Shown piece after piece: positions 31,614 through 40,041 of a stretch of 64,000 bases of DNA; the stretch's first letter is position 1, and each line of letters begins with the position of its first letter. This DNA is from Burkholderiales bacterium 67-32. Its GTDB lineage: Bacteria > Pseudomonadota > Gammaproteobacteria > Burkholderiales > Burkholderiaceae_B. The translations under genes were made by a program, and so were the position numbers. A model generated the notes under the pieces. That model was not told the DNA's origin and made no database searches. It worked only from the letters and a program-made list of their open reading frames with translations. The stretch lies in assembly GCA_001898625.1 (NCBI GenBank), contig MKUP01000006.1:78237-142236 (forward strand), given 5' to 3'.

Positions 31614-31633
31614 GATTAATTCTCACTATCATT
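31614..31633 (-). promoter_or_regulatory. Fur-box-like site upstream of the TonB receptor
   Basis: Read on the minus strand, AATGATAGTGAGAATTAATC closely resembles the Fur consensus (GATAATGATAATCATTATC-type hexamer repeats). It sits about 70 bases before the receptor start in the only AT-rich gap of this region. Iron-repressed expression of receptor and HmuY-like protein is the natural reading. Confidence 0.6.
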
Positions 31634-31657
31634 TATATTTTGATTATTGAAATAGCA

Positions 31658-31697
31658 CAAAAAAACGCCCGCGACCGAGCGGGGCGGTCGCGGGCGT
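31658..31697 (-). terminator. Intrinsic terminator of the RraA-Bug operon
   Basis: On the minus strand, GCCCGCGACCG pairs perfectly with CGGTCGCGGGC across a 7-base loop, followed by G and a run of T residues. It lies 22 bases after the Bug stop at 31719 and separates that operon from the Fur-controlled promoter. Confidence 0.85.
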
Positions 31698-31718
31698 CGC
31701 GGGTACGAAGGAAGAGGT

Positions 31719-32687
31719 TCAGTCGATCTTCAGGTTCTCTTCCTTGATCAGCCGTCCCCATTTTTCGGTGTCCTGCTTCGTGCGGGCGTCCAGTTCGGCA
31801 GGGGTGCTGGCGATCAGGTCCACGCTCTGTTCGCGCATGCGGGCGACCAGCGCGGGATCGGTCAGCGTCTTGCGCAGCTCGGCGTTGAGCTTGTCGATGA
31901 CGGGCTGCGGCGTGCCCGTGGGCGCGTACAGGCCGTACCAGGTGGTGTATTCCATGCCGGGCAGCGTGGCCGAGATCAGCGGCAGGCTGGCGGTGTCCGA
32001 CGCCTTGCTGGGGGCCGTCAGCCCCAGCGCCCGGATCGAGCCCTTGTCGATCAACGCCTTCAGCGAGGGCATGCTGCTGAACAAGGCCTGGACCTCGCCC
32101 GAGGCCAGATCCACCATGACCTGCGAGGTGCCCTTGTAGGGGATGTGCTCGATCTGGGTGCGGCTCAGGGCTTTGAACAGCTCCATGCCCAGGTGCGCCA
32201 CGCCCCCGGTGCCGGCCGAACCGAAGTTCACCTTGCCCGGATGCTGGCGGGCGTAGTCGATCAGTTCCTGTACGTTGGCGACGGGAATCTTCGTCGTCGC
32301 CACCAGCACGTGGGGGCTGCTGGACACCATGCCGACCGGCACCAGGCGCTTCATCGCCTCGGCGCTGCTGCGCATGGTCAGCGGCTGGATGGTGACGTTG
32401 CCCGACGCCGCCATCAGCAGCGTGTAGCCGTCGGGGGCCGCGCGGCCGACGGCGTTCATGGCCGGGACACCGTGGCCGCCGCCCATGTTTTCCACCACGA
32501 TGGTCTGGCCCAGTTGCTGGCCCAGCTTGGTGGCGACCTCGCGTGCCACCACGTCGGCCGGGCCGCCCGCGGCGAACGGTACGACGAAGCGCAGGGATTT
32601 GGCGGGATAGGATTGTGCGCCGGCGGTGGGCGCGGCGCACAGGGCCAGGCCGGCCAGGGCGCCGGCCAGGAGGGTGCGTTGATGCAT
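31719..32687 (-). CDS. Bug family substrate-binding protein
   Basis: A secreted receptor of 322 residues. The signal peptide MHQRTLLAGALAGLALCAAP ends near GAQ; the mature start is SYPAKSLRFVVPFAAGGPAD. IVVENMGGGHGVPAMN varies the usual ENxxGAxG block. GGAG precedes the ATG at 32687. It is the second gene after the RraA-like gene, 44 bases away, and ends in a strong terminator, so the pair is a complete operon. Confidence 0.88.
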   Translation of the reverse strand: MHQRTLLAGALAGLALCAAPTAGAQSYPAKSLRFVVPFAAGGPADVVAREVATKLGQQLGQTIVVENMGGGHGVPAMNAVGRAAPDGYTLLMAASGNVTIQPLTMRSSAEAMKRLVPVGMVSSSPHVLVATTKIPVANVQELIDYARQHPGKVNFGSAGTGGVAHLGMELFKALSRTQIEHIPYKGTSQVMVDLASGEVQALFSSMPSLKALIDKGSIRALGLTAPSKASDTASLPLISATLPGMEYTTWYGLYAPTGTPQPVIDKLNAELRKTLTDPALVARMREQSVDLIASTPAELDARTKQDTEKWGRLIKEENLKID

Positions 32688-32731
32688 GAGTCGTCTCCGG
32701 TTCGTTGTCGGGTAGGGGCGCGGCATGCGCG

Positions 32732-33364
32732 CTAGCGGGGGCCCACGGCAATGGCGGCCCGTGCCAGGTCCGCGTCCAGCCATGCGGGTTTGAGTTCGCC
32801 GCGGGCGATGGCGGCCATGCGCTCCTGCTCGCGCAGGTACTTCGCGTGCGCGGCGGCCAGCAGTTCGTCCTTGCGTTCCATCGGCACGACCACGACGCCG
32901 TCGCAGTCGCCGTGGATCCAGTCGCCCGCGCGCACGGGGGCGCCCGCGCAGACGATCGGATGCAGCACGCTGCCGTCGCCCTTCTTCGAGGGGCCGGCCG
33001 GGTGCGTTCCCGCCGCGAAGACCGGCAGGCCCAGCTCGACCAGCTCCAGGCTGTCGCGGATGGCGCCGTCGATGACCACGCCGGCCAGGCCCGCGGCCTT
33101 GGACTGGGTGGTCATGATGCCGCCCATGACGGCGCGTTCCAGGTAGGCCTGGGCATCGACTACCAGCACCTCGCCGGCCTGGGCGAGAGTCAGCGCGTGG
33201 TGGATGGCGAGGTTGTCGCCCGGGGGGACGGACACCGGCAGCGCCGGTCCCCAGAGCCGCCAGGCGGGGTCCAGCGGCTTGATGCGCACGGACAGCGCGT
33301 AGGCGCCGACGTCGGCCAGCAGGGAGGAGGCCAGCCAGTCGGGATGATCGGGGGCGGATGTCAT
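32732..33364 (-). CDS. RraA-like protein / 4-hydroxy-4-methyl-2-oxoglutarate aldolase family
   Basis: A 210-residue protein of the RraA/HMG-aldolase fold. The divalent-metal aldolase residues are present: GVVIDGAIRDS (the Arg-Asp pair) and the GDCDGVVVVP strand; GGIMTTQSKA and GTHPAGPSKKG bracket the active site. Class II HMG/CHA aldolases of this family split 4-carboxy-4-hydroxy-2-oxoadipate to pyruvate and oxaloacetate at the end of protocatechuate or gallate cleavage. The adjacent Bug gene and divergent regulators favour that catabolic use over RNase E inhibition. AGGAG precedes the ATG. Confidence 0.82.
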   Translation of the reverse strand: MTSAPDHPDWLASSLLADVGAYALSVRIKPLDPAWRLWGPALPVSVPPGDNLAIHHALTLAQAGEVLVVDAQAYLERAVMGGIMTTQSKAAGLAGVVIDGAIRDSLELVELGLPVFAAGTHPAGPSKKGDGSVLHPIVCAGAPVRAGDWIHGDCDGVVVVPMERKDELLAAAHAKYLREQERMAAIARGELKPAWLDADLARAAIAVGPR

Positions 33365-33429
33365 GCGAGCTCCTGGGAGGGACGGCGGCACGGATTGGAC
33401 CGCTCGATGGGACTTTAATGCATACAATT

Positions 33430-33450
33430 TCGTTGTACTCTATACAACGA
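33430..33450. promoter_or_regulatory. Inverted repeat in the RraA/IclR divergent gap
   Basis: TCGTTGTA and TACAACGA are perfect 8-bp arms around CTCTA. An overlapping ACAATTTCGTTGT half-dyad lies just to the left (33424-33436). IclR regulators bind such dyads in their own divergent promoters, so the adjacent IclR protein is the likely binder. Confidence 0.6.
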
Positions 33451-33493
33451 TCCTGCAGATAGCGATGCCTGCCCCGTACGCAAGGAAAGCCGC

Positions 33494-34204
33494 ATGAGCA
33501 ACGAAGGCGTGACCGCCGTGGAGCGGGCCATGGCCGTCCTGGACTGTTTCCGGCTGGACGCCGACCGTCTCAGCCTGGCCGATTTCGCCGCGCGCCTGCC
33601 GCTGCACAAGACCACCATCTACCGCCTGCTGAATTCACTGGTGCGCACGCGCTACGTGGTGCGCCATGCAGACGGCCGTTATTCGCTGGGCCCGCGGGTA
33701 CTGTACCTGGGCCGGGTATGCGAGCGCAGTTTCCGCCTGGCCGACGTCGTCGTGCCGCAACTGCGCGAACTGTCGCGGCTGAGCGGGGAAACCGCGTCCT
33801 ATTACGTGGCCAGCGAAGGCCAGCGCCTGTGCCTGTTCCGCATCCAGCCCAACGAGGGCATGCACGATCAGCTTACGGCCGGCAGCCTGCTGCCCTTCGA
33901 CGGCAGCGCCACGGGGCAGATCTTCCATGTCTGGGTCGTGGGCGACCGGCGGATCGCGCTGCCCGAGGACCTGCCCACGCATTCGAGCGGCCTCTATCAC
34001 CAGTTCGTCACGTCCTGGTCGGTGCCGGTGTTCGGCGACCAGGATGCCTTCGCGGGGGCGCTGACACTGTCCGGCCTGGCGCAGCGGGTGGAACCGAACG
34101 CGGCACGCCACCGGGACCTCCTCATGGCCCATGGCCGGATCCTGTCGGCGGCATTGGGTGCGTCGGTGTCATGGTGCGACACCGTGTATGGGGAAGAAGC
34201 ATGA
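33494..34204 (+). CDS. IclR family transcriptional regulator
   Basis: A 236-residue IclR protein. The winged helix spans residues 1-65 (VERAMAVLDCF, LSLADFAARLPLHKTTIYRL) and the GAF-like effector domain fills the rest (LRELSRLSGETASYYVASEG). It is divergent from the RraA-Bug operon. Its stop overlaps the start of the next regulator gene (ATGA), so the two are co-translated, an unusual pairing. It probably controls RraA-Bug. Confidence 0.9.
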   Translation: MSNEGVTAVERAMAVLDCFRLDADRLSLADFAARLPLHKTTIYRLLNSLVRTRYVVRHADGRYSLGPRVLYLGRVCERSFRLADVVVPQLRELSRLSGETASYYVASEGQRLCLFRIQPNEGMHDQLTAGSLLPFDGSATGQIFHVWVVGDRRIALPEDLPTHSSGLYHQFVTSWSVPVFGDQDAFAGALTLSGLAQRVEPNAARHRDLLMAHGRILSAALGASVSWCDTVYGEEA

Positions 34205-35274
34205 ATGCGCCCGCCGCGCCGCGGACGGACGACAAGGGGAGCAACATGGACATCCGGCTGGACAACCGCGTGCGGGGCCGGCTGCGGCTGCGGCACCTGG
34301 AACTGCTCGACGTGCTGGACAACACCGGCAGCATCCACAAGGCCGCGGCGCGGCTCAGCATGACGCAGCCCGCCGCCAGCAAGCTGCTGCGCGACGCCGA
34401 GGACATCTACGGCACGCAGTTGTTCACGCGCTCGTCCAGCGGCCTGCGGCCCACGCCGGGCGGCGACGCGGCCATACGGTGGGCCCGCAGCATCCTGCGC
34501 AGCGTGGGAGATTCCCTGACCGAGGTCCAACTGATACGCGAGGGCGCGCACGGCCGCGTGCGGGTGGGCGTGTTCCCGGCGGCGGTGTCGGTGTTGCTGG
34601 GCACGGCGCTGGACCGGTTGCATGCCCGCTGGCCGGACGTGGTGGTGTTGGCCACCGAGGGCAGCAACGAGGTGCTGCTGCCGGCGCTGGCGCGCCATGA
34701 GCTGGACGTGGTCCTGGGCCGCCTGACGGCGGCCACCCAGGACCCGGCGTTCGAGAGCGAATTGCTGTATGACGAGCCTGTCTGCGTGGTCGTGCGCAGC
34801 GGCCATCCCTGGGCGCGCAGGCGCAGGCTGGAGCTGTCCGAACTGGCCGCGTCGCAATGGATACTGCCGACCGAGTTCGCGCCCATGCGGCCCCAGTTCG
34901 AGCAGATGTTCGTGAAGGCCGGCGTGGCGGTGCCCCGGCCGCGCGTCGAGACCGCGTCGTTGCTGCTCAGCCAGGCGGTGATCCAGAAGTCCGACATGCT
35001 GGCCGTCGTGCCGGGACGCGTGGCCGCCTACTACCGCGACCAGGGGCTGTTCGCCATTCTGCCCTTCGCCCTGCCGCTGACCATTCCGCCCGTGGGCGTC
35101 ATCACCCATGCCCATCGCCCGGTCTCGCCGGCGGTCGGCCATTTCCTGGACGTGGTGCATGAGATCGCGGGACTGGAGGCGCGGGCGCGGGAAGCCGGCG
35201 CCCCGCCTGCCATCAGGCCAGCGGCGGCTGGATCTCCACCCGCAGGGCGCCAAGGGACTCGATCCGGGCGCTGA
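34201..35274 (+). CDS. LysR family regulator (GbpR/PcaQ-like)
   Basis: The 357-residue protein has an extended N-terminus before the LysR helix-turn-helix (LRLRHLELLDVLDNTGSIHK, then AAARLSMTQPAASKLL). The TQPAASKLL and FTRSSSGLRPTPGG segments match the GbpR/PcaQ branch that governs sugar or aromatic acid use. The ATG at 34201 overlaps the IclR stop; an internal ATG at 34246 is possible. Its last 62 bases overlap the 3' end of the convergent FAH gene. It may serve the RraA operon, the FAH operon or both. Confidence 0.88.
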   Translation: MNAPAAPRTDDKGSNMDIRLDNRVRGRLRLRHLELLDVLDNTGSIHKAAARLSMTQPAASKLLRDAEDIYGTQLFTRSSSGLRPTPGGDAAIRWARSILRSVGDSLTEVQLIREGAHGRVRVGVFPAAVSVLLGTALDRLHARWPDVVVLATEGSNEVLLPALARHELDVVLGRLTAATQDPAFESELLYDEPVCVVVRSGHPWARRRRLELSELAASQWILPTEFAPMRPQFEQMFVKAGVAVPRPRVETASLLLSQAVIQKSDMLAVVPGRVAAYYRDQGLFAILPFALPLTIPPVGVITHAHRPVSPAVGHFLDVVHEIAGLEARAREAGAPPAIRPAAAGSPPAGRQGTRSGR

Positions 35275-36124
35275 CCACGTCGCCCGCGGCAAGAAAGCTG
35301 CGGCGCGCGGCGCCCACGCCCGCGGGGGTGCCGGTCAGCACCACGTCGCCGGGCTCCAGCGTCATGATGCGGGACAGCGTCGCCAGTTGTTCGCCGATGT
35401 CGAAGATCATGCCCGAGGTGCGGGCGTCCTGCCGGACGTCGCCATTGACGTCCAGGCGCATGGCCAGGTCATGCGGGTCGGGAACGAAGGCGGCCGGCAC
35501 CAGCGGGCCGAGTGGGCAACTGGTGTCGTGCGCCTTGCCCGCGACCCAGTCGAATTTGTAGAAGGTCTCGGGTGCGCGGTTCAGGTCGCGGGCGGAAAAA
35601 TCGATCGCCACGCAATAGGCCGCGACGTGCTCGCGCCAGTCTTCGGGCGCGATCGCGCGGGCCTCGCGGCCGATCACCAGCGCCAGTTCGATCTCCCAAT
35701 CGAAGGACTGGCAGCCACGCGGAATGCCCACGGTCGCGCCAGGACCCACCACCGCCTGCCGCGCGGGCTTGAAGAAGAAGAACAACCGCTGCGCGGACTT
35801 GTCGTGCGCGTCGGGTACCTTCATCTCGGCCAGATGATCGTAGTAGTTGGCGCCGGCGCACAAGACCTTGCCGGGATATTGCAACGGCGCCAGCTCAGGG
35901 GCGTCGGCCGGCACGGCCAGCGCGCGCAGCTCGCTTTCGGCGGCGGCGATACGCGCCAGCCTCGGCTGGTGGGCGTCCCAGTCGCGGAACAGGTCGACCA
36001 GGGCATCCGGCATCGTGTCCAGCCCAAGCGCCCGGGCCGATGCCGCGATCGGATAGCAGCCCTGGGCGGTCTGCAAACAGCCGGTCGGTGTGCCCTGCAC
36101 CGAGCGGGTGGTCAAAGAGAACAT
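35213..36124 (-). CDS. Fumarylacetoacetate hydrolase (FAH) family protein
   Basis: This 303-residue enzyme has the FAH metal site: DWEIELALVIG supplies two Glu ligands and AIDFSARD the Asp; the catalytic segment CAGANYYDHLAEM is near residue 80. FAH-fold enzymes hydrate, decarboxylate or cleave 2-oxo acids from ring fission. The ATG at 36124 starts the recognised domain. It is the third gene of the RidA-Bug-FAH operon (28 bases after Bug). The opposing LysR gene overlaps its 3' end by 62 bases. Confidence 0.87.
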   Translation of the reverse strand: MFSLTTRSVQGTPTGCLQTAQGCYPIAASARALGLDTMPDALVDLFRDWDAHQPRLARIAAAESELRALAVPADAPELAPLQYPGKVLCAGANYYDHLAEMKVPDAHDKSAQRLFFFFKPARQAVVGPGATVGIPRGCQSFDWEIELALVIGREARAIAPEDWREHVAAYCVAIDFSARDLNRAPETFYKFDWVAGKAHDTSCPLGPLVPAAFVPDPHDLAMRLDVNGDVRQDARTSGMIFDIGEQLATLSRIMTLEPGDVVLTGTPAGVGAARRSFLAAGDVVSARIESLGALRVEIQPPLA

Positions 36125-36152
36125 CGTTGCTTCCTTATATCTTGGTAGGCCA

Positions 36153-37115
36153 CTAATCAGCACTGAAGCCGGAGGCCTGCACCGCCTGGCGCCATTGTTC
36201 GAGTTCGCGGCGGCCTTGCTCGTCCAGTTGCCGGGGCGTGCTGTCGACCGGGGTCATGCCCATCTGGGCCAGCTTCGCGCGCACGTCGGGTTCCTTCAAG
36301 GCGCGGACGATGGCCGCGTTGAGCTGGGCGATGCGGGCATCCGGCGTGCGCGCCGGCGCGTAGATGCCGCCCCAGCCCTGGGCCGGACCCATGCGCAGGC
36401 CCAGTTCCGCCGCCGTCGGCACGTCCGGCAGTTCCGCCGCCCGCTGCGAGCCGAAGGTGGCCAGGATGCGGACCTTGCCGGCCTGCTGCAGGTTCAGCAT
36501 CTCGCCTATGTTCAGGATCGCGGCCGGGATCTGCGCGCCGACCAGCGCGGTGATGACTTCGGCGGCGCCCTTGTAGCCGATGTGTTCCATTCGCACGCCG
36601 GTGGTCTGCGACAGCGAGACGCCCAGGAAATGCTGGATGCTGCCGGCTGATGGCGTGCCGTAGAAGGCCGCCGCGGGATGGGCCTTGGCCCAGGCCAGGA
36701 AATCCTGCAGACTGCGCGCCGGGGACGAGGCCGGCACGGCCAGCCCCAGTTCCCAGGTCGGCAGCTTGGCCACCGGCGCGAGATCGGTGAACGGGTCGTA
36801 GCCCAGCTGCTTGAACACGTGCGGATACAGATAGATGGTCGCGCCCGGCGCCACCACCAGCGTGTTGCCGTCGGGCGCGGCCGCCTTGACGTGCTGGATG
36901 GCCAGCCGCGCCTGCGCGCCCGGCCGGTTCTCGACGATGGCCGGCTGGTTGAGCGAGACGCGCAGCTTGTCCGCCAGCAGGCGCGCGATGATGTCGAAGT
37001 TGCCGCCGGCGGGCAGGCCCACCACCAGCTTCAGGGGCTCCTGGGCCTGGGCCGCCGGAGCGGCCACCGCGAACAGCAGGGCGAGCGACGCTCGCCGGAT
37101 AAGGGTCGGGATCAT
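36153..37115 (-). CDS. Bug family substrate-binding protein
   Basis: A receptor of 320 residues. The signal peptide MIPTLIRRASLALLFAVAAP ends near AQAQ; the mature chain begins EPLKLVVGLPAGGNFDIIAR. The strand VVGLPAGG and IVENRPGAQARLA are family blocks. It begins 32 bases after the RidA gene and is followed by FAH, making a receptor/deaminase/hydrolase operon. Confidence 0.88.
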   Translation of the reverse strand: MIPTLIRRASLALLFAVAAPAAQAQEPLKLVVGLPAGGNFDIIARLLADKLRVSLNQPAIVENRPGAQARLAIQHVKAAAPDGNTLVVAPGATIYLYPHVFKQLGYDPFTDLAPVAKLPTWELGLAVPASSPARSLQDFLAWAKAHPAAAFYGTPSAGSIQHFLGVSLSQTTGVRMEHIGYKGAAEVITALVGAQIPAAILNIGEMLNLQQAGKVRILATFGSQRAAELPDVPTAAELGLRMGPAQGWGGIYAPARTPDARIAQLNAAIVRALKEPDVRAKLAQMGMTPVDSTPRQLDEQGRRELEQWRQAVQASGFSAD

Positions 37116-37147
37116 GATGCGCCTCGTGTGCCCGGAGGGGCGTTGGC

Positions 37148-37501
37148 CTACAGCTTGCGCGCCGCGGTCACGGCGATCTCGACCTCGTACTCGGGAAAGG
37201 CCAGCTTGGCCTCCACGCAGGAGCGTACCGGCTTGTGGCCGGCGATCACCCATTGGTCCCAGATCTCGTTCAGTTTCGGCCACTTCTTGTAGTCGTCGAT
37301 CCAGACCATGGCGCTCAGGATGTGCTTGCGGTCCAGGCCTATGCCCTCGAGCTGGGCGTCGAGCTTGGCCAGGATCTGGCGCAACTGGCCGTCGAAGTCC
37401 TGCGTCGGATCGTCCGCGACCTGCCCCGACATGTAGACGAGGTTGTCGTGGATCACGATCTTGCTCATGTGGGCGTTTTCGTTCAGGCGTTCGATGGTCA
37501 T
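37148..37501 (-). CDS. RidA/YjgF/YER057c family enamine-imine deaminase
   Basis: A 117-residue RidA-like protein. The conserved substrate-binding Arg is in KPVRSCVEAKLAFPEYEVEI, and NLVYMSGQVADDP and ILSAMVWIDDYKKW are the family strands. Members hydrolyse reactive 2-aminoacrylate-type enamines; close relatives act as 2-aminomuconate deaminase in ring-fission pathways. As leader of an operon with Bug and FAH, a pathway-specific deaminase is more likely than general RidA housekeeping (inference). An in-frame ATG twelve codons in is an alternative start. Confidence 0.87.
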   Translation of the reverse strand: MTIERLNENAHMSKIVIHDNLVYMSGQVADDPTQDFDGQLRQILAKLDAQLEGIGLDRKHILSAMVWIDDYKKWPKLNEIWDQWVIAGHKPVRSCVEAKLAFPEYEVEIAVTAARKL

Positions 37502-37605
37502 GCGCGGCTCCTTGTTGTGTGCCGGCACATTGTGGGCGCGATGCGCGCCGCCGCCATAATGAAAGAAACTTATCTCCCGAGAACCGGGAAGAATCGCCCG
37601 TATGT

Positions 37606-38514
37606 TCAGGCGCCCAGGTGCGGCCGCATCAGTGCCTCGAACCATTCCACGAACACGCCCAGCCGGCGCGAGCGCTGCCGGCGATGAGGATAGAGCAGGG
37701 AGACGGGCATGGGCGCGGGGCGCAAGCCGGGCATGACTTCGACCAGTTCGCCGGCATCGAGCAGATGCCGTACGTCGAAGCGCGGGATCTGGATCAGCCC
37801 CAGGCCCATCCGGCAGCAGGCGATGTAGTTCTCGGCATTGTTCACCACCACCTGGCTGGGCACGTTCCGGGTGCGCGGTTCACCGTCGGTGTCCAGGTAT
37901 TCCCACGCCGTTTCGCGTCCCGTACTGGCCGATGCGTAGCCCACGGCCCAGTGGCCGCCGGCCAGTTCGTCGGGGTGCCGGGGCTCGCCGCGCTGGTGCA
38001 GGTAGGCGGGACTGGCGCAATTGATCAGCGCGATGTCGCCGAGCGGACGCACGACCAGGCTGCTGTCGTGCAGGACGCCGATGCGCACCGCGCAGTCCAC
38101 GCCTTCGCGCACGAGGTCGATGGCGCGGTCGCCCGAACGCAGCAGCAGTTGCAGGCGGGGATGGCGCTGCAGCAGGCCGGGCAGCGCGGGCACGACCAGG
38201 CGCCGCGCGATGCGGCTGGGAACGTCCACCGTCAGCCGTCCGGCCGCCTGTTTCCCGCGCGCGTGGAACAACTGGTCGATGTCCTCGACCTCGGCCAGCA
38301 GCGGCCGTATCCGTTCGATCAACTGCTGGCCGTCGGCGGTCAGGGCGACGCGCCGTGTCGTGCGGTGAAGGAGGCGGGCGCCGACCTGTTCCTCCAACTG
38401 CTGGACGGCCGCCGACACCGAGGCGCGCGGCAGCTCCAGCGCGTGAGCCGCCTTGATGAAACTGCCCATCTCCGCCACCTGGACGAAGACGCGATACTGG
38501 TCGACGCGATCCAT
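37606..38514 (-). CDS. LysR family transcriptional regulator
   Basis: A 302-residue regulator of the CrgA/AaeR-like branch: MDRVDQYRVFVQVAEMGSF, then LPRASVSAAVQQLEEQVG and TRRVALTADGQQL. It precedes the RidA-Bug-FAH operon on the same strand with a 104-base gap and follows the SDR gene by 25 bases, so it may be co-transcribed with SDR and regulate either neighbour. Confidence 0.9.
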   Translation of the reverse strand: MDRVDQYRVFVQVAEMGSFIKAAHALELPRASVSAAVQQLEEQVGARLLHRTTRRVALTADGQQLIERIRPLLAEVEDIDQLFHARGKQAAGRLTVDVPSRIARRLVVPALPGLLQRHPRLQLLLRSGDRAIDLVREGVDCAVRIGVLHDSSLVVRPLGDIALINCASPAYLHQRGEPRHPDELAGGHWAVGYASASTGRETAWEYLDTDGEPRTRNVPSQVVVNNAENYIACCRMGLGLIQIPRFDVRHLLDAGELVEVMPGLRPAPMPVSLLYPHRRQRSRRLGVFVEWFEALMRPHLGA

Positions 38515-38539
38515 GTCCCAAGCATAGAGCAGGATGGCG

Positions 38540-39313
38540 CTACTTGGTGGTGTAGCCGCCGTTGATGAGAATGGTCTGGCCCGTGATCCACCAGCCGTCG
38601 CTGACCAGATGCCGGATGAACGGGACGACGTCCTGGATGTCGGTCAGCCCGGTCTTCGAGAACGGCGACAGGGCCGCCGCGGTCTTGTGATAGGCCACCG
38701 CCTCGGCCTGCTCGGCGGGATAGAAGAAGGGCGTGTCCATCGGACCCGGGCCGACCGCGGTTACCGAGATGCCGCGCTGGCCGAACTCCTTGGCCGCCGC
38801 GCGGGTGAAGTGCTCCACCGGCGCCTTGGTGCCCTCGTAGGCGGCGTAGAACGGCGTGAACGCGCCAAGCAGCGAGGTCACCAGCGTCACGACCTTGCCG
38901 TTGTCGTTCACGTGGCGGCCGGCTTCCTTCAGGAAGAAGAACGCCGACTTGGCGTTGACCGCCGACATCTCGTCGTACTCGGCTTCGCTGATGTCGACGA
39001 TGGGTTTCTTGAGCACCTTGCCCACGGTGTTGATCGCGATGTCGGGTCGTCCGGCCACGGCGACGGCGTCGGTGAACAGCTTCGCCACCGCGCCGGCAGT
39101 CGTCAGGTCCGCCTGCAGCGCGGCCGACTCGGCGCCCGCCGCGCGGACCGCGGCCACGGTGGCGTCCGCGTCCGCCTTGGACGCCGGGCTGTTGTAGTGG
39201 ACGATGACGGCCTTGGCGCCCTGGGCGGCCAGGTCGCGTGCGATCAGTCCGCCAAGATTCTTCGCGCCGCCGGCGATCAGTGCGACCTTGCCGCGTATCG
39301 AATGGTCTGCCAT
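38540..39313 (-). CDS. Short-chain dehydrogenase/reductase
   Basis: A 257-residue NAD(P)-dependent oxidoreductase. The cofactor motif is IAGGAKNLGG (TGxxxGxG variant), the structural motif NTVG replaces the common NNAG, and the catalytic set is S (TSLLGAF), Y and K in YEGTK. It ends with NGGYTTK. Substrate unknown. It lies upstream of the LysR gene on the same strand and 119 bases from the histidine phosphatase gene. Confidence 0.88.
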   Translation of the reverse strand: MADHSIRGKVALIAGGAKNLGGLIARDLAAQGAKAVIVHYNSPASKADADATVAAVRAAGAESAALQADLTTAGAVAKLFTDAVAVAGRPDIAINTVGKVLKKPIVDISEAEYDEMSAVNAKSAFFFLKEAGRHVNDNGKVVTLVTSLLGAFTPFYAAYEGTKAPVEHFTRAAAKEFGQRGISVTAVGPGPMDTPFFYPAEQAEAVAYHKTAAALSPFSKTGLTDIQDVVPFIRHLVSDGWWITGQTILINGGYTTK

Positions 39314-39432
39314 GGGAAACTCCTGTGCGATGGAAACGAGGGTTCCAGCTTAGGAGCGTGGGCCGATCCGATCAGCCCCCGGGGGCTGGATGGACTATCC
39401 AGGAAATCCGGCCAATCGCCGGAGGCGCTGCA

Positions 39433-40035
39433 TCAACGAAGGGCGCGCGCCGTGGGATCCACCCGCACGACCTGCCCATTCTCGATGGGCGAGGCCAGGT
39501 CGGTTTCGCGGAAGCGCCGCATCCACGGCGACGTGGTTTCCAGCCCCAGCGCGAGCGCGAGCTGGTAGGCGTGGAAGAACTGGCCGTGGCCGACCGCGAC
39601 GACGAAGCCGGGCAGCGTGCGCACGCGTTCGTCGAAGGCGCGCAGCCGGTCCGCGAACTCGGAGAACGATTCGGCGTCGTCGCCGTCGCGGTAGTCGGGG
39701 TCGGCGCGCCGCCAATAGGCATCGGCCAGCGGCCGGCGCTCGTGCACGTTCAGGCCCGCGCACTTGATGGCCGACAGGTAGGTGAATTCCTGGATGGGCC
39801 AGACCTGCATCGGGACGCCGGGCCACCGCTCGAGGATGGGGGCGGCGGTTTCCTGCGCGCGCAGGAAGGGCGAGACGATCAACTGGTCGGGGCGACGGTC
39901 GACCTGGCCGGCCGCGAGGAGCGCCTGTTCGCGCCCCAGCGCCGTCAGCGGGCTGGCGCCCACCTCGGAGGTGGCCGCCCCGGCATTGGCCGTGCTTTGT
40001 CCGTGGCGGATCAGCCAGAGTTCGCCCTGTGCCAT
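39433..40035 (-). CDS. Histidine phosphatase superfamily (phosphoglycerate mutase-like) protein
   Basis: A 200-residue phosphohydrolase with the nucleophile motif LIRHGQSTAN near residue 8 and the second His in AVGHGQFFHA. The fold covers broad-specificity phosphatases acting on small metabolites. It begins 6 bases after gatB, so it is probably the last gene of the gatCAB transcript. A functional link with tRNA amidation is not evident. Confidence 0.87.
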   Translation of the reverse strand: MAQGELWLIRHGQSTANAGAATSEVGASPLTALGREQALLAAGQVDRRPDQLIVSPFLRAQETAAPILERWPGVPMQVWPIQEFTYLSAIKCAGLNVHERRPLADAYWRRADPDYRDGDDAESFSEFADRLRAFDERVRTLPGFVVAVGHGQFFHAYQLALALGLETTSPWMRRFRETDLASPIENGQVVRVDPTARALR

Positions 40036-40041
40036 GAGGCC

